This document shows, piece after piece, positions 44,559 to 54,490 of a DNA stretch of 64,000 nucleotides. The DNA is from Paracoccaceae bacterium (GTDB taxonomy: Bacteria; Pseudomonadota; Alphaproteobacteria; Rhodobacterales; Rhodobacteraceae): positions 1-64,000 of the forward strand of contig JAIOJF010000039.1 of the NCBI GenBank assembly GCA_019911965.1. Reading direction: 5' to 3'. Under the pieces are notes generated by a model. It had not been told where the DNA came from, searched no databases, and saw only the letters and a list, made by a program, of their open reading frames with translations. Both the position numbers and the translations under genes were made by a program. The stretch's first letter is position 1. Each line of letters begins with the position of its first letter.

Positions 44559-45950
44559 ATGGTCTTCCCGACGCTGCAATTCGTCCTGTTCTTCGCGCTG
44601 GTGCTGGGGCTGAACGCGGCTGCGTCGCGCCGTCTGGCCTGGCGGAACGCGGTGCTGATCGCGGCGTCCTACGTCTTTTACGCCGCCTGGGATGTGCGGT
44701 TCCTGGCGCTGATCATGTTCGTGACCGCCATCGCCTGGGCCGCCGGGCTGGCGCAGAACGATCCCAGATGGGCGCGGGCGGCGAAGATCGGCGCGATTGT
44801 CGTGATGCTGGGGGTGCTGGCGGCGTGCAAGTATTTCAACTTCTTCTTCGTGTCCCTGCAGCAATTACTGGGCGACAGTGTCTTGTCGCGCGATCTGGCG
44901 TGGCTGAGGATCGTGCTGCCGGTCGGCATCTCGTTTTATGTCTTTCAGGCGATCAGCTACGTGATGGATGTCTCGCGCGGCGAGGCGGCGGCGCGGCGCA
45001 ATCCCGGCGATGTCGCGCTTTATATCTCGTTTTTTCCGCAGCTTGTTGCCGGGCCGATCGTGCGGGCGGCGGATTTCCTGCCGCAGATCGACCGGGTGAT
45101 CCGCCCGGATGCGGCGATGCGGGCCGGGGCGGTGGTGCTGATCCTGTCGGGGCTGTTCAAGAAGATGGTGGTGGCCAATTACCTGTCGGTGCTGCTGGTC
45201 GATCCGGTGTTCGGATTTCCCGAAATGCAGAATGCTGCCGGGGCGCTGCTGGGGGTGGTTGGATATGCGGTGCAGATCTATTGCGATTTCTCGGGCTATT
45301 CCGATATCGCCATCGGCGTCGCGCTGCTGCTGGGCTTCAGGTTCAGGCGGAATTTCAACCAGCCGTACCGCGCGACCTCGCTCAGGGATTTCTGGCGGCG
45401 CTGGCATATCTCGCTGTCCTCCTGGATCCGCGACTACCTCTATATCCCGCTGGGCGGCAACCGGGGTGGCGCGGTGCGGCGAACGGCGGTGACGCTGACG
45501 ACGATGACGCTGGCCGGGCTGTGGCATGGCGCGGGCTGGACCTTCATCCTGTGGGGGGCGCTGCATGGCCTTGGCATCGCGGTGGAGCGGCGTCTGGCAC
45601 TGTTGCAATTCCGCCGCCCTGCACTGGTCGCCGGGGCGGTGGTGTTTGCCTTCGTGACGCTTTTGTGGATTCCTTTCCGGGCTGGCTCGATCCAGACCAC
45701 GCTTGAGGTGCTGGCGGCGTTCACCCGCAGCCAGGGCATTTCACCGGTGCCGCTGCCGGTATCGGTGCTGGTGTTGCTGGCGCTGGGGCTGGCGATGAAC
45801 TGGCTGCCGGTGGGCTGGCGGGACCGGGTGGAGGTGCGGCTGTCCGGCTGGCCGCCGATGGCGCAGGCCGGGGTGCTGGCAACCGGCACCGCGATCATGT
45901 TTGCAACCGCGCAGGAGGGAGTCGCGCCGTTTATCTATTTTCAATTCTGA
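44559..45950 (+). CDS. MBOAT family membrane O-acyltransferase (AlgI/PatA/DltB-like)
   Basis: The 463-residue protein has about ten transmembrane helices and the AlgI/DltB signatures: YVFYAAWDVRFLALI near residue 40, ISFFPQLVAGPIVRAADFLPQI near 156-177, YCDFSGYSDIAIG near 241, RDFWRRWHISLSSWIRDYLY near 276-294 (His283) and LAGLWHGAGWTFILWGALHG near 318-337 (His323, the expected catalytic His). Such proteins move acyl, usually acetyl, groups from the cytoplasm to a periplasmic SGNH partner. It starts one base after the SGNH-2 stop. The sugar acceptor cannot be read from sequence. Confidence 0.92.
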   Translation: MVFPTLQFVLFFALVLGLNAAASRRLAWRNAVLIAASYVFYAAWDVRFLALIMFVTAIAWAAGLAQNDPRWARAAKIGAIVVMLGVLAACKYFNFFFVSLQQLLGDSVLSRDLAWLRIVLPVGISFYVFQAISYVMDVSRGEAAARRNPGDVALYISFFPQLVAGPIVRAADFLPQIDRVIRPDAAMRAGAVVLILSGLFKKMVVANYLSVLLVDPVFGFPEMQNAAGALLGVVGYAVQIYCDFSGYSDIAIGVALLLGFRFRRNFNQPYRATSLRDFWRRWHISLSSWIRDYLYIPLGGNRGGAVRRTAVTLTTMTLAGLWHGAGWTFILWGALHGLGIAVERRLALLQFRRPALVAGAVVFAFVTLLWIPFRAGSIQTTLEVLAAFTRSQGISPVPLPVSVLVLLALGLAMNWLPVGWRDRVEVRLSGWPPMAQAGVLATGTAIMFATAQEGVAPFIYFQF

Positions 45951-45962
45951 GGGGGGGAATTC

Positions 45963-46196
45963 ATGCAAGAAAACCGGGTTTTCAACGCGACGCTCTGGGC
46001 GTCGCTGTTCATCATGTGGCTGGTCTCGGGCGAGGCGTTTCTGGACTGGGCCTTCACCATGCCGGATATCGGCAGGCTTGACGACGCGCTGCTGGGCCTG
46101 GTTGCCGGTGCCGAAAACGCCAAGGCGGCGCTTGGTCTGCCGGATATGTTTCAGGCGCTGCAGGCGGCCATTCATGCCGCGACGGGGCTGGGCTGA
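45963..46196 (+). CDS. Small single-span membrane protein of the envelope operon
   Basis: The 77-residue protein has one hydrophobic segment (ATLWASLFIMWLVSG, ~9-23) followed by a short, mostly helical domain. I recognise no family. A GGGGGG run precedes the ATG. Its stop overlaps the L,D-transpeptidase start as TGATG, so it is genuinely part of the operon. By analogy with small DltX-like partners of MBOAT proteins it could be an accessory subunit; that is inference. Confidence 0.65.
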   Translation: MQENRVFNATLWASLFIMWLVSGEAFLDWAFTMPDIGRLDDALLGLVAGAENAKAALGLPDMFQALQAAIHAATGLG

Positions 46197-47005
46197 TGGC
46201 CTTGATCAGCCGCAGAGCCGCGCTGGCCGGGATCGGGGCCGCGATGCTGGTGCCGCGCATCGGCCATGCCACGACGCCATGTTGCGATATCCGCTATCTG
46301 GAGGGGCTTGGCGCGGAGGGTGCGCTGCATCCAAGCGTGGCCTATATCCCGCCGAGCCGGATTCATCCCTCGTACCAGATGGCGATCTACATCAATGCCG
46401 GGGCGGGCAGCGATGCGGCGCAGAAGATGTGGGTGCTGAAACGCGATACCGGCACCTGGCGGCTGGGCCTTTGGGATGCGGAATATTGGCAGGCAAAGGC
46501 CCCCGGTGCGCCGCCCGCCTATTCCTGGCCGGTCTCGACCGGGCGGAAATATTCCGACAGCCCGTCCGGCCCGACCCCGCTTGGCGTGTTCAATGTCGAT
46601 GACCGCAACCACCGGCACCGCAAGGGCTGGGGCTCGCCGGGCATGTATCATTCGATCTATTTCGATCTGCATTATGGCGGCGGGCGGGCCGCGGGCGTGG
46701 CGATGCACGGCACCACGCGGTCGAAATACCGGCTTTTGGGGCGGATCGACAGCCACGGCTGCGTGCGCATGACCCAGGCCAATGCCGAGCAGATGTGGCA
46801 GGTGTTTCATCCTGGCGATGCGCGGGGTGCGGCCTCGCCGCTTTGGGGCGAGGTGCCGCGTTACTTCCGCTCCGAGCCACGGCCCGATGGCCGCCCGCGC
46901 TATGGCTATGTGCGCGACGGTTCGCTGCTGAAGGATGAGCGCGCCAAGGTTCTGACCAAAGAGGGATACCGCGCCGTTATCGTCGTGTTCCGGGACGATC
47001 TGTGA
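46196..47005 (+). CDS. YkuD-type L,D-transpeptidase
   Basis: The 269-residue protein starts with a signal sequence containing two arginines (ISRRAALAGIGAAMLVP). The YkuD catalytic motif is complete: His171 in MHGTTRSKYRL and SHGCVRM with nucleophile Cys189. PTPLGVFNVDD near residue 127 is the usual early motif. YkuD enzymes form 3-3 peptidoglycan cross-links or attach proteins to peptidoglycan. CC at residues 29-30 is an unusual feature of the mature N-terminus. Overlapping starts and stops on both sides tie it to the operon. Confidence 0.9.
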   Translation: MALISRRAALAGIGAAMLVPRIGHATTPCCDIRYLEGLGAEGALHPSVAYIPPSRIHPSYQMAIYINAGAGSDAAQKMWVLKRDTGTWRLGLWDAEYWQAKAPGAPPAYSWPVSTGRKYSDSPSGPTPLGVFNVDDRNHRHRKGWGSPGMYHSIYFDLHYGGGRAAGVAMHGTTRSKYRLLGRIDSHGCVRMTQANAEQMWQVFHPGDARGAASPLWGEVPRYFRSEPRPDGRPRYGYVRDGSLLKDERAKVLTKEGYRAVIVVFRDDL

Positions 47006-48228
47006 TGCCGGGTTGGGGGGCTGTGGCGTTTGCTGTCCTCCTGGCCGGTGGTGCATCCGGCACCGCGTTTGCGTCGGCGGACGAGGTCTGCCGCCCGGTT
47101 GCAAGCCATCCTGCCGCCCTGCTCCCGGTTTGCGGGCCGGGGCAATCGCTGAGCATTGCGGCGGTCGGCGATGTGCTGTTGCATTCGCCGCTTCAGCGCA
47201 AGGGCTATGCGGACGGGTTTCAGGCGGTCTGGGGTGCGGCGATCCCCTATTTCCGTGCCGCCGATATCGCCTATGCCAATCTGGAAGGCCCGGTGGCGCC
47301 GGGTTTCACGCGCAGCTTCAGGGCGGGGCGCGATCCGGGCCGGGTGTTCGACAATTCGGTCTATACCTCCTATCCGATGTTCAATTATCACCCGGCGGTG
47401 GTGGACGATCTGATCGCCTCGGGCATCCGCGTGGTTTCGACCGCGAACAACCATGTGCTGGATCGCGGCGGCGACGGTGCGGAGGCGACGCTTGGCATTC
47501 TGGAGGCGCGTGGCCTTGCCTTTAGTGGCAGCCGGCGGCGCGATGCCGCCCGGACTTTCGTGCGCCATGTCGCCGGCAAGGGCAGCCGGGTGGCCTGGCT
47601 GGCCTGCACGTTTTCCACCAACGGCATCCCCGATCCTGATCGTCAGGTGCTGATGTGCTACGAGGATCGCGACGAGATGCTGGCGCTGATCCGTGCCGAG
47701 GCGGCCCGCCCGGATGTCGCCGCCATCATCGTCACGCCGCATTGGGGCGTGGAATATACGCACCGGCCATTGGAGCGGCAGCGCGAATTGGCGCGCGATA
47801 TCATCGCCGCCGGGGCGACGGCGGTGATTGGCACGCATCCGCATGTGATCCAGCCCTGGGAATACCTGCCCGGCCCGGATGGCAAGGACCGGCTGGTGAT
47901 CTATTCCACCGGGAATTTTGTCTCGGGGCAGGTGTCTCTGGCCAAGCAGACCTCGATCCTGGCCTGGATCGAATTGTGCCGGGTGGATGGCGGCGGCGGC
48001 GATCTGGGGGTGGCGATGTCGGCGCGGTTCGAGCTGGCCGGGGCCTATTGGCTGCCCTTGCTGATGCGGCGCGGACCGGACGGGCCGTCCTTGAGCGTGG
48101 TGGACCCCGAGGAAGGCGGCAGCGGCGGCGCGGCGCGCGCCCTGATCGCGCGGCTGTTGCCGGATGCGGAGATGCCGGGGCGGCTGGCCTGTGCCGCCGA
48201 CAGCCCGGTTGCGGTGGCGCTGCAATGA
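47005..48228 (+). CDS. CapA-like secreted phosphoesterase-fold protein 1
   Basis: The 407-residue protein has a signal peptide (AFAVLLAGGASGTAFA) and the CapA/PGA_cap metallophosphoesterase-like fold: AAVGDVLLH near residue 52, YANLEGPVA near 93, STANNHVLDRG near 146, VTPHWGVEYTH near 245, IGTHPHVIQPWEY near 277 and YSTGNFVSG near 305. CapA proteins act in poly-gamma-glutamate or capsule polymer synthesis and export; the catalytic role is unclear. ATG 47005 overlaps the previous stop by one base; a GTG one codon earlier is also possible. Confidence 0.85.
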   Translation: MPGWGAVAFAVLLAGGASGTAFASADEVCRPVASHPAALLPVCGPGQSLSIAAVGDVLLHSPLQRKGYADGFQAVWGAAIPYFRAADIAYANLEGPVAPGFTRSFRAGRDPGRVFDNSVYTSYPMFNYHPAVVDDLIASGIRVVSTANNHVLDRGGDGAEATLGILEARGLAFSGSRRRDAARTFVRHVAGKGSRVAWLACTFSTNGIPDPDRQVLMCYEDRDEMLALIRAEAARPDVAAIIVTPHWGVEYTHRPLERQRELARDIIAAGATAVIGTHPHVIQPWEYLPGPDGKDRLVIYSTGNFVSGQVSLAKQTSILAWIELCRVDGGGGDLGVAMSARFELAGAYWLPLLMRRGPDGPSLSVVDPEEGGSGGAARALIARLLPDAEMPGRLACAADSPVAVALQ

Positions 48229-49421
48229 GGGGCGGCCTTGCATTGCGGCTTGCCGCCGGGCTGGTGCTGGCCATGCTGGCGGGTGCGGCGGCGGCGACCG
48301 AGATCGTGGTGACCTTCGGCGGCGACGTGAATTTCGCGCGCTCGCGGCAATCGCCCCGGCCCATGAGCGTGCAGAAATTCGGGCATTTCAAGATCCGCGA
48401 TCTGGCGGAAACCCTGGCCCCGGAATGGCGCGGTGGCGATGTGAATTTCATCAATGTCGAAACCGTGGTGTCCGAGCGTGACGGCCATCCGGTGCCCGGC
48501 AAGGCCTTCGTGTTTCGCAGCCATCCAGACAGTTTCCGCTATCTGATCGACCTTGGCGTCAACGCGTTTTCGCTGGCCAACAACCATGCCTTCGATCACG
48601 GCTGGGCCGGGATGGCGGCGACGCATGAGTTCTTCCGCGCCGAGGATCGCGCCGAGCGCCCGTTGCTTTTTGCCGGGATCGGGCTGGGCGATCAGGCGTT
48701 CGCGCCCCGGATCATCACCGTCAAGGGCATCCGGGTCGCGATGTCGGCGGTCAGTTTCGGCAGCGGATTGTGGGGGCCGTCCGGGGATCGCCCTGGCATG
48801 GCCTACCTCACAAGGGCGCCGCATTACCAGGCGGTGCTGGATGGGTTGAAGGCGGCAGAGGCCGATCTGAAAATCCTGTCGGTGCATTACGGCACGGAAA
48901 ATTATGTCGGCCTCAATCCCGGCCAGCGGGCCACCTATCAGCGGGCGCTGAAGGAGGCCGGGGTCGATCTGGTGCTGGGGCATCATCCGCATGTCGCACG
49001 CGGCATCGAGGCACCGGCGGGCAGCGGCCAGGCGATTTTCTATTCGCTGGGCAATCTGTTGTTCATCGGCGGGGCGATGAAGGATCACATGCCGGTCGGC
49101 CATGATTTCGGGCTGCTGGGCAAGGCCTATTACCAGCGGACGGCCAAGGGGCTGCATCTGAGTGCGCTGGAAATCCTGCCGCTGAAGGGCGTGCATCTGC
49201 AACCCCGCCCGATGTCGGCGGCGCGGGCGGGGGCGACGCTGGAATTCCTGAACGCGCTGTCGCGGCAATCGGCGGGGGCGGATGCGGCGCAGTTCACGCC
49301 ATCGGGGCCGGACATGAACCGGGGTGCGATGTGTTTTGCCGGCCCGCTTGGCCCGGCGGCGCGGGCGCTGTGCTGTACCGGCGGGCCGCGCCCGGATTGC
49401 GATTTCCCGGAATTGATGTAG
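48225..49421 (+). CDS. CapA-like secreted phosphoesterase-fold protein 2
   Basis: The 398-residue protein has a signal peptide ([19 protein letters not shown]) and the same CapA signature set: [12 protein letters not shown] near residue 26, [10 protein letters not shown] near 70, [13 protein letters not shown] near 116, [11 protein letters not shown] near 221, [14 protein letters not shown] near 249 and [11 protein letters not shown] near 273. The ATG overlaps the CapA-1 stop as ATGA, and its frame is open far upstream inside CapA-1 as a shadow. Two different CapA proteins in tandem suggest non-identical roles. It ends the envelope operon. Confidence 0.85.
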   Translation: MRGGLALRLAAGLVLAMLAGAAAATEIVVTFGGDVNFARSRQSPRPMSVQKFGHFKIRDLAETLAPEWRGGDVNFINVETVVSERDGHPVPGKAFVFRSHPDSFRYLIDLGVNAFSLANNHAFDHGWAGMAATHEFFRAEDRAERPLLFAGIGLGDQAFAPRIITVKGIRVAMSAVSFGSGLWGPSGDRPGMAYLTRAPHYQAVLDGLKAAEADLKILSVHYGTENYVGLNPGQRATYQRALKEAGVDLVLGHHPHVARGIEAPAGSGQAIFYSLGNLLFIGGAMKDHMPVGHDFGLLGKAYYQRTAKGLHLSALEILPLKGVHLQPRPMSAARAGATLEFLNALSRQSAGADAAQFTPSGPDMNRGAMCFAGPLGPAARALCCTGGPRPDCDFPELM

Positions 49422-49482
49422 GCGCGGCGTTTCGCCCTTGCCGCGCCGCGCCGCAGCGCGTCAGATACGCGCGAAATCAGGC

Positions 49483-50484
49483 ATGGCGGATGCAGCGATG
49501 ATACCCTATTCGATACTCGATCTTGCGCCGATCCCCGAAGGCGGCAGCGAAGGTGACGCGCTGCGCAATACGCTGGATCTGGCGGTGCGGGCCGAGGGTT
49601 GGGGCTATCACCGCTACTGGCTGGCGGAACATCACGGCATGCCGGGCATCGCCAGTTCCGCCACCGCCGTGCTGATCGGGCAGGTGGCGGCGCGGACCAG
49701 CCACATGCGGATCGGCTCGGGCGGCATCATGCTGCCCAACCACGCGCCGCTGATCGTGGCCGAACAATTCGGCACGCTGGCGACATTGTATCCCGGGCGG
49801 ATTGATCTGGGCCTTGGCCGCGCGCCGGGCACCGATGCGCGGACCATGCGGGCGCTGCGCCGACACATGGCGGGGGGCGATACTTTCCCGCAGGACGTGC
49901 AGGACCTGCTGGGTTATTTCAGCGATCGCGGCCAGGTGGACGGGGTGCGGGCCATTCCGGGGCGCGGCACGCATGTGCCGGTGTGGTTGCTGGGGTCCAG
50001 CCTCTACGGGGCGGAACTGGCGGCGTTGCTGGGCCTGCCCTATGCCTTTGCCTCGCATTTCGCCCCGGCGGCGCTGGAATTGGCGATCGAGGTCTATCGC
50101 GGGCGGTTCCAGCCGTCGGACTATTTGCAAGCGCCGTATTTCATGCTGGCGGCGAACGTGTTTGCCGGCGAAAGCGATGCCGAGGGGGCCTATCTGATGA
50201 CCTCGTCGCAACTGGCCTTTGCCAATCTCGGGCGGGGCAGGCCGTCGGCGCTGCCACGACCGGTGGAGGATATCGCCAGGGTGCTGGCCCCGGCGGTGCT
50301 GGACAATGTCAACGCCGCGCTGGCGATCAGCGCATCGGGCGGCCCGGACAGGGTGGCGCGGCAATTGCGTAGCCTGATCGAGCGTTACCGCCCCGACGAG
50401 GTGATGCTGTCCAGCCATATCCACGATCACGCAAGTCGCCTGCGCTCGCTGGAGATTGCGGCGGATGCGCTGGCGGGACGGTAG
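49483..50484 (+). CDS. Luciferase-like (LLM class) flavin-dependent oxidoreductase
   Basis: The 333-residue protein belongs to the bacterial-luciferase-like family: [15 protein letters not shown] at the N-terminus, [26 protein letters not shown] near residue 37, [24 protein letters not shown] near 70, [14 protein letters not shown] near 102 and [30 protein letters not shown] near 165-195. Such proteins use reduced FMN and oxygen on varied substrates. ATG 49483 or 49498 could be the start; neither has a strong ribosome site. The stop is 7 bases from the convergent dacB stop. Confidence 0.88.
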   Translation: MADAAMIPYSILDLAPIPEGGSEGDALRNTLDLAVRAEGWGYHRYWLAEHHGMPGIASSATAVLIGQVAARTSHMRIGSGGIMLPNHAPLIVAEQFGTLATLYPGRIDLGLGRAPGTDARTMRALRRHMAGGDTFPQDVQDLLGYFSDRGQVDGVRAIPGRGTHVPVWLLGSSLYGAELAALLGLPYAFASHFAPAALELAIEVYRGRFQPSDYLQAPYFMLAANVFAGESDAEGAYLMTSSQLAFANLGRGRPSALPRPVEDIARVLAPAVLDNVNAALAISASGGPDRVARQLRSLIERYRPDEVMLSSHIHDHASRLRSLEIAADALAGR

Positions 50485-50491
50485 GCCTGGC

Positions 50492-52000
50492 TCAGGCGGC
50501 GTCGAACACCAGCGCCCAGCGTTCCAAGAGTTTCTGCTGCAAGTCCTTGGCGCGTCCGTTCCAGGCCCGCCCGCCGCGCGGGCGTTCGCGCTGGGATTTC
50601 GGCAGGGCGTCGCGGCGCGGCATGTCGGCGGCGAAGATGGCGAAGACCAGCCTGCGCCCTCCCGACGACTGCGCATAGCCCGCCAGCGCCGAGACGAAAT
50701 TCAGCGTGCCGGTCTTGGCCTGAACATTGACCGGCGGGTTCTTGAGGCGTTTGCCATCGTCGTCGTGGAAAGGGATATCCTTCATCAGATCGTGCAATTG
50801 CCCGTTCCAGCCAGCGCGTACCAGCACCCGCACCATGTCGCTGGCGGACATGCGCGAAGCATCGCCCAGCCCGGAATGATCGACGAATTTCGCGTGTTTG
50901 GCCGCGCCCGCGGATGTCACCCAATCCCCCATCATCCGCCCCGATGCCGACAGCGTGGCCGGTGACCTGCCGCGTGCCTGGCTGGCCGACAGGCCGACCG
51001 CCTCGGCGATCAGGTTGGTGGAATATTTCAGCATGCCGCGCAGAATGTCCTGCAACGGTTCGGACTGCCATTCCGCGACCACCGTGCCGCCGGGCAGGTT
51101 GCGTGCGGCGGTGAAGCCCGGCAGATCAATGCCATGTGCCCGCGCGATGGTGTGGAACACTTCTGAGGCGTAGAATTCCGGGCGACGCACCGGCAGCCAG
51201 CGGCCGCCGCGCTTGCCAAGGGCACGGCTTGCCACGGTCCATTCATCGGTGCTGGCGGTCGAGGTCAGATCGAAGATCGGCGCGGTACGGTCCACCACCG
51301 TCATCGTGGACATCGCCACGCGCGGGCGGTATTTCAGGGCGCGGGCATCCATCGTCACCTCGAAACCGTCCTTCTGGCGTTTCCATTCAAAGAACACCCG
51401 GTTGAAGTTCAGGTTCAGCCCCGACAGCGACGGATTGTAGCCCAGATATTCCGGCTGATCGGAATCGATCGAGCGCTGGTAGGGCAGGGCATCGGCCCAG
51501 ACCCGCGCCTTGCCGGAAATCTCGCGCACGCCTGCCGCTTTCAGCCGTTTGGCCAGCTCGCCCAGCGCGTCGGTGTCCAGGGTCGGATCGCCGCCGCCGA
51601 CCAGGTAAAGATCGCCCTCGACCCGGCCATTGACCAGCGGGCCGGTGATCAGCACGCGGGTGGCAAAGCGGTGCCCCGGGCCAAGCGCCTCCAGCCCGTA
51701 AAGCGTGGTGACGGCCTTGGCCACGCTGGCCGGGGGCAGCGCCAGCAGCGGATTGCGGCTTTCCAGTATCTCGCCGGTGGCGGCATCGGCGACGACGAAG
51801 CCGATCTTGCCGCCCAGATCCGCCGCCGCGATCAGATCATCGACCGAACCCGCCGCATCCAGCCGGATCTTGCGCGGCCGGTATTGCGGAAAGATCGAGG
51901 TTGCCGGTGCCCCGGCCATCGCGCTGCCGGCGGTCGAAACCAGAAGGCCGGCCAGCACCTGGCGGCGCGTCAAATGCGGCATCTTGCGTAATTGCGACAT
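50492..52000 (-). CDS. dacB: D-alanyl-D-alanine carboxypeptidase/endopeptidase, PBP4 (S13) family
   Basis: The 502-residue periplasmic penicillin-binding protein cleaves D-Ala-D-Ala or cross-links. The three active-site motifs are present: SVAK (SxxK, ~residue 92) in ALPPASVAKAVTTLYG, STN (SxN) in MLKYSTNLIAEAV and KTG in VQAKTGTLNFVSALAGY. The N-terminus LTRRQVLAGLLVSTAGSAMA is a twin-arginine-like signal peptide. It follows nadD on the same strand after 39 bases. Confidence 0.93.
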   Translation of the reverse strand: MSQLRKMPHLTRRQVLAGLLVSTAGSAMAGAPATSIFPQYRPRKIRLDAAGSVDDLIAAADLGGKIGFVVADAATGEILESRNPLLALPPASVAKAVTTLYGLEALGPGHRFATRVLITGPLVNGRVEGDLYLVGGGDPTLDTDALGELAKRLKAAGVREISGKARVWADALPYQRSIDSDQPEYLGYNPSLSGLNLNFNRVFFEWKRQKDGFEVTMDARALKYRPRVAMSTMTVVDRTAPIFDLTSTASTDEWTVASRALGKRGGRWLPVRRPEFYASEVFHTIARAHGIDLPGFTAARNLPGGTVVAEWQSEPLQDILRGMLKYSTNLIAEAVGLSASQARGRSPATLSASGRMMGDWVTSAGAAKHAKFVDHSGLGDASRMSASDMVRVLVRAGWNGQLHDLMKDIPFHDDDGKRLKNPPVNVQAKTGTLNFVSALAGYAQSSGGRRLVFAIFAADMPRRDALPKSQRERPRGGRAWNGRAKDLQQKLLERWALVFDAA

Positions 52001-52039
52001 GAACCAACCAAACTTTCCCGACTCACTCCGGGATCAACC

Positions 52040-52642
52040 TTAACGCACCCAGTCGCCTCTGTTTCTAATTTCCGTCGAGGAAATATCAACCGTGGGTCCG
52101 GTCACCAGGCACCAGGCCGGGGCCGGGTGATGCGACAATGCCGCAGCCCGGTGCAACGGCAGGCGAAAGCGTGCATAGGCGGTGGCGCTGCGCGACAGGC
52201 CGGCCCGCACGACATTGCCGGGGCGGGCCAGCACGCCGATCGGAAGGGTTTCCATGATGCCGTGCCAATCCTCCCACAGGTGCAACTGGTTGAGGTTGTC
52301 GGCCCCCATCAGCCAGACGAACCGCACCCCCGGACAGCGCGGCATCAGGCGCGCCAGCGTTTCGGCGGTTAAGCGGGTGCCTGCGCGGGCCTCGAAATCG
52401 CTGACGAAGATGCGCGGATGGTCGATCATCGCGCGGCAGGCGGCCAGGCGGCGCTGCAGATCCGCCGGGCCGTCGCGTTTCAGGGGATTGCCGGGGCTGA
52501 CCAGCCACCAGACCCGATCCAGCCCGAACCGCCGGAGCGCCTGGCGCGAAATGTGCAGATGCCCGCGATGCGGCGGATCGAACGATCCACCCAGCAGGCC
52601 GATCCGCATTCCGGCTTCGGTATATGGCAAGCCGTGGCGCAT
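52040..52642 (-). CDS. nadD: Nicotinate-nucleotide adenylyltransferase
   Basis: The 200-residue enzyme adenylates nicotinate mononucleotide in NAD synthesis. The nucleotidyltransferase motif GLLGGSFDPPHRGHLHISR (HxGH) and WLVSPGNPLKRD lie in the first third; FVWLMGADNLNQLHLWEDW is near residue 110 and VDISSTEIRNRGDWVR (ISSTxIR) ends the protein. The start at 52642 gives an 11-residue lead; the alternative ATG at 52609 would start at MRIGLLGG. Confidence 0.94.
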   Translation of the reverse strand: MRHGLPYTEAGMRIGLLGGSFDPPHRGHLHISRQALRRFGLDRVWWLVSPGNPLKRDGPADLQRRLAACRAMIDHPRIFVSDFEARAGTRLTAETLARLMPRCPGVRFVWLMGADNLNQLHLWEDWHGIMETLPIGVLARPGNVVRAGLSRSATAYARFRLPLHRAAALSHHPAPAWCLVTGPTVDISSTEIRNRGDWVR

Positions 52643-52799
52643 CCAGGTCCTGTTCCGCGTTGGTTCGCCGCAATGGTGGCGTATCTGAAGGCCGGGTTCA
52701 ACCGGATCATGCGCGGATCAGGCCAAGCTGCATTGCACGCCCCGGCGGCCTCGGCTACAAGCCCGCCAGATCGTATCCCCTGAACGCGCGAGAAACCGA

Positions 52800-54455
52800 A
52801 TGTCGAAATATCAATATGTTTTCCACATGGATGGCCTGTCCAAGACATATCCCGGCGGCAAGAAGTGCTTTGAGAATATCCGCCTGTCGTTCCTGCCGGG
52901 GGTGAAGATCGGCGTGGTCGGGGTGAACGGCTCGGGCAAGTCGACCTTGCTGAGGATCATGGCCGGGATCGACAAGGATTTCACCGGCGAGGCCTGGGCG
53001 GCAGAGGGCGTGAAGATCGGCTATCTGGCGCAGGAGCCGCAACTGGACGAAAGCCTGAACGTGCGCGACAACGTCATGCTGGGGGTTGCGCCGAAAAAGG
53101 CGGTGCTGGATCGCTACAATGAACTGGCGATGAACTATTCCGACGAGACCGCCGACGAGATGGCGAAGCTGCAGGACCAGATCGACGCGGATGATCTGTG
53201 GAACCTCGACGCCGCCATCGACATCGCGATGGAAGCGCTGCGCTGCCCGCCGGACGATGCGGCGGTTGCCACGCTTTCGGGCGGCGAGAAACGCCGGGTG
53301 GCACTCTGCAAGCTGCTGCTGGAAGCGCCCGATATGCTGCTGCTGGACGAGCCGACCAACCATCTGGATGCGGAAACCATCGCCTGGCTGCAAAAGCACC
53401 TGATTGACTACAAGGGCACCTGCCTGATCGTCACCCATGACCGGTATTTCCTGGACGATATCACCGGCTGGATCCTGGAACTGGACCGCGGCCGGGGCAT
53501 TCCCTACGAGGGCAATTACTCGGCCTGGCTGGAACAAAAGGCCAAGCGGCTGGAACAGGAAGCGCGCGAGGACAAATCCAAGCAGAAGACGCTGGAACGC
53601 GAACTGGAATGGATGCGCCAGGGCGCCAAGGCGCGGCAGGCCAAGCAGAAGGCGCGGATCAACGCCTATAACGAACTGGCCGGCAGGTCCGAGCGTGAAA
53701 AGGTCGGGCGTGCCCAGATCATCATCCCGAACGGGCCGCGCCTGGGCGGCAAGGTGATTTCCATCGAAGGCGTCCGGAAGGCGTTTGGCGACAATCTGCT
53801 GATCGACGATCTGACCTTCGATCTGCCTCCCGGCGGTATCGTCGGGGTGATCGGCCCGAACGGGGCGGGCAAATCCACCTTCTTCCGCATGCTGACCGGC
53901 GACGAGAAGCCCGATGCAGGCAGCATCACCTATGGCGACACGGTGAAGCTGTCTTATGTCGATCAGTCGCGCGACCATCTGGATGGCAACAAGACGGTGT
54001 GGGAGGAAATCTCGGACGGGCTCGACATCATCAAGCTGGGCGATGCCGAGGTGAACAGCCGCGCCTATTGCGGGGCGTTCAACTTCAAGGGCGGCGATCA
54101 GCAGAAGAAGGTGTCGCTGCTGTCAGGGGGCGAGCGCAACCGGGTGCATCTGGCGAAACTGCTGCGCGAGGGCGGCAATGTGCTGCTGCTGGACGAGCCG
54201 ACCAACGATTTGGACGTGGAGACCCTGCGCGCGCTGGAAGACGCCCTGGTCGATTTCGCCGGCTGCGCGGTGGTCATCTCGCACGACCGGTTTTTCCTGG
54301 ACCGGATTTGCACGCATATCCTGGCGTTCGAGGGGCACTCGCAAGTTGAGTGGTTTGAGGGTAACTTCGAGGATTACGAGGCGGACAAGGTGCGCCGCCT
54401 CGGGGCCGATGCGCTGGAGCCGAAGCGGGTGAAGTACAAGAAGTTTGCGCGGTAG
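52800..54455 (+). CDS. ettA: Energy-dependent translational throttle protein EttA
   Basis: The 551-residue ABC-F protein regulates entry of ribosomes into elongation according to ATP/ADP. It has two ABC domains: Walker A GVNGSGKSTLL (~42) and GPNGAGKSTFF (~350), signatures LSGGEKRRVALC (~160) and LSGGERNRVHLA (~440), and Walker B LLLDEPTNHLD and LLLDEPTNDLD. Between them are the P-site tRNA-interaction linker and an arm rich in charged helices. There are no membrane segments. Length fits EttA. Confidence 0.96.
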   Translation: MSKYQYVFHMDGLSKTYPGGKKCFENIRLSFLPGVKIGVVGVNGSGKSTLLRIMAGIDKDFTGEAWAAEGVKIGYLAQEPQLDESLNVRDNVMLGVAPKKAVLDRYNELAMNYSDETADEMAKLQDQIDADDLWNLDAAIDIAMEALRCPPDDAAVATLSGGEKRRVALCKLLLEAPDMLLLDEPTNHLDAETIAWLQKHLIDYKGTCLIVTHDRYFLDDITGWILELDRGRGIPYEGNYSAWLEQKAKRLEQEAREDKSKQKTLERELEWMRQGAKARQAKQKARINAYNELAGRSEREKVGRAQIIIPNGPRLGGKVISIEGVRKAFGDNLLIDDLTFDLPPGGIVGVIGPNGAGKSTFFRMLTGDEKPDAGSITYGDTVKLSYVDQSRDHLDGNKTVWEEISDGLDIIKLGDAEVNSRAYCGAFNFKGGDQQKKVSLLSGGERNRVHLAKLLREGGNVLLLDEPTNDLDVETLRALEDALVDFAGCAVVISHDRFFLDRICTHILAFEGHSQVEWFEGNFEDYEADKVRRLGADALEPKRVKYKKFAR

Positions 54456-54490
54456 GCTGTGGGGTGGATGCCCGGCGGAGGCTTTAGCCC

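Noticed and set aside
47655-48224. Upstream extension of the second CapA-like protein
   Set aside because: The extension is an out-of-frame shadow of the first CapA-like gene; the signal peptide begins at the ATGA overlap at 48225.
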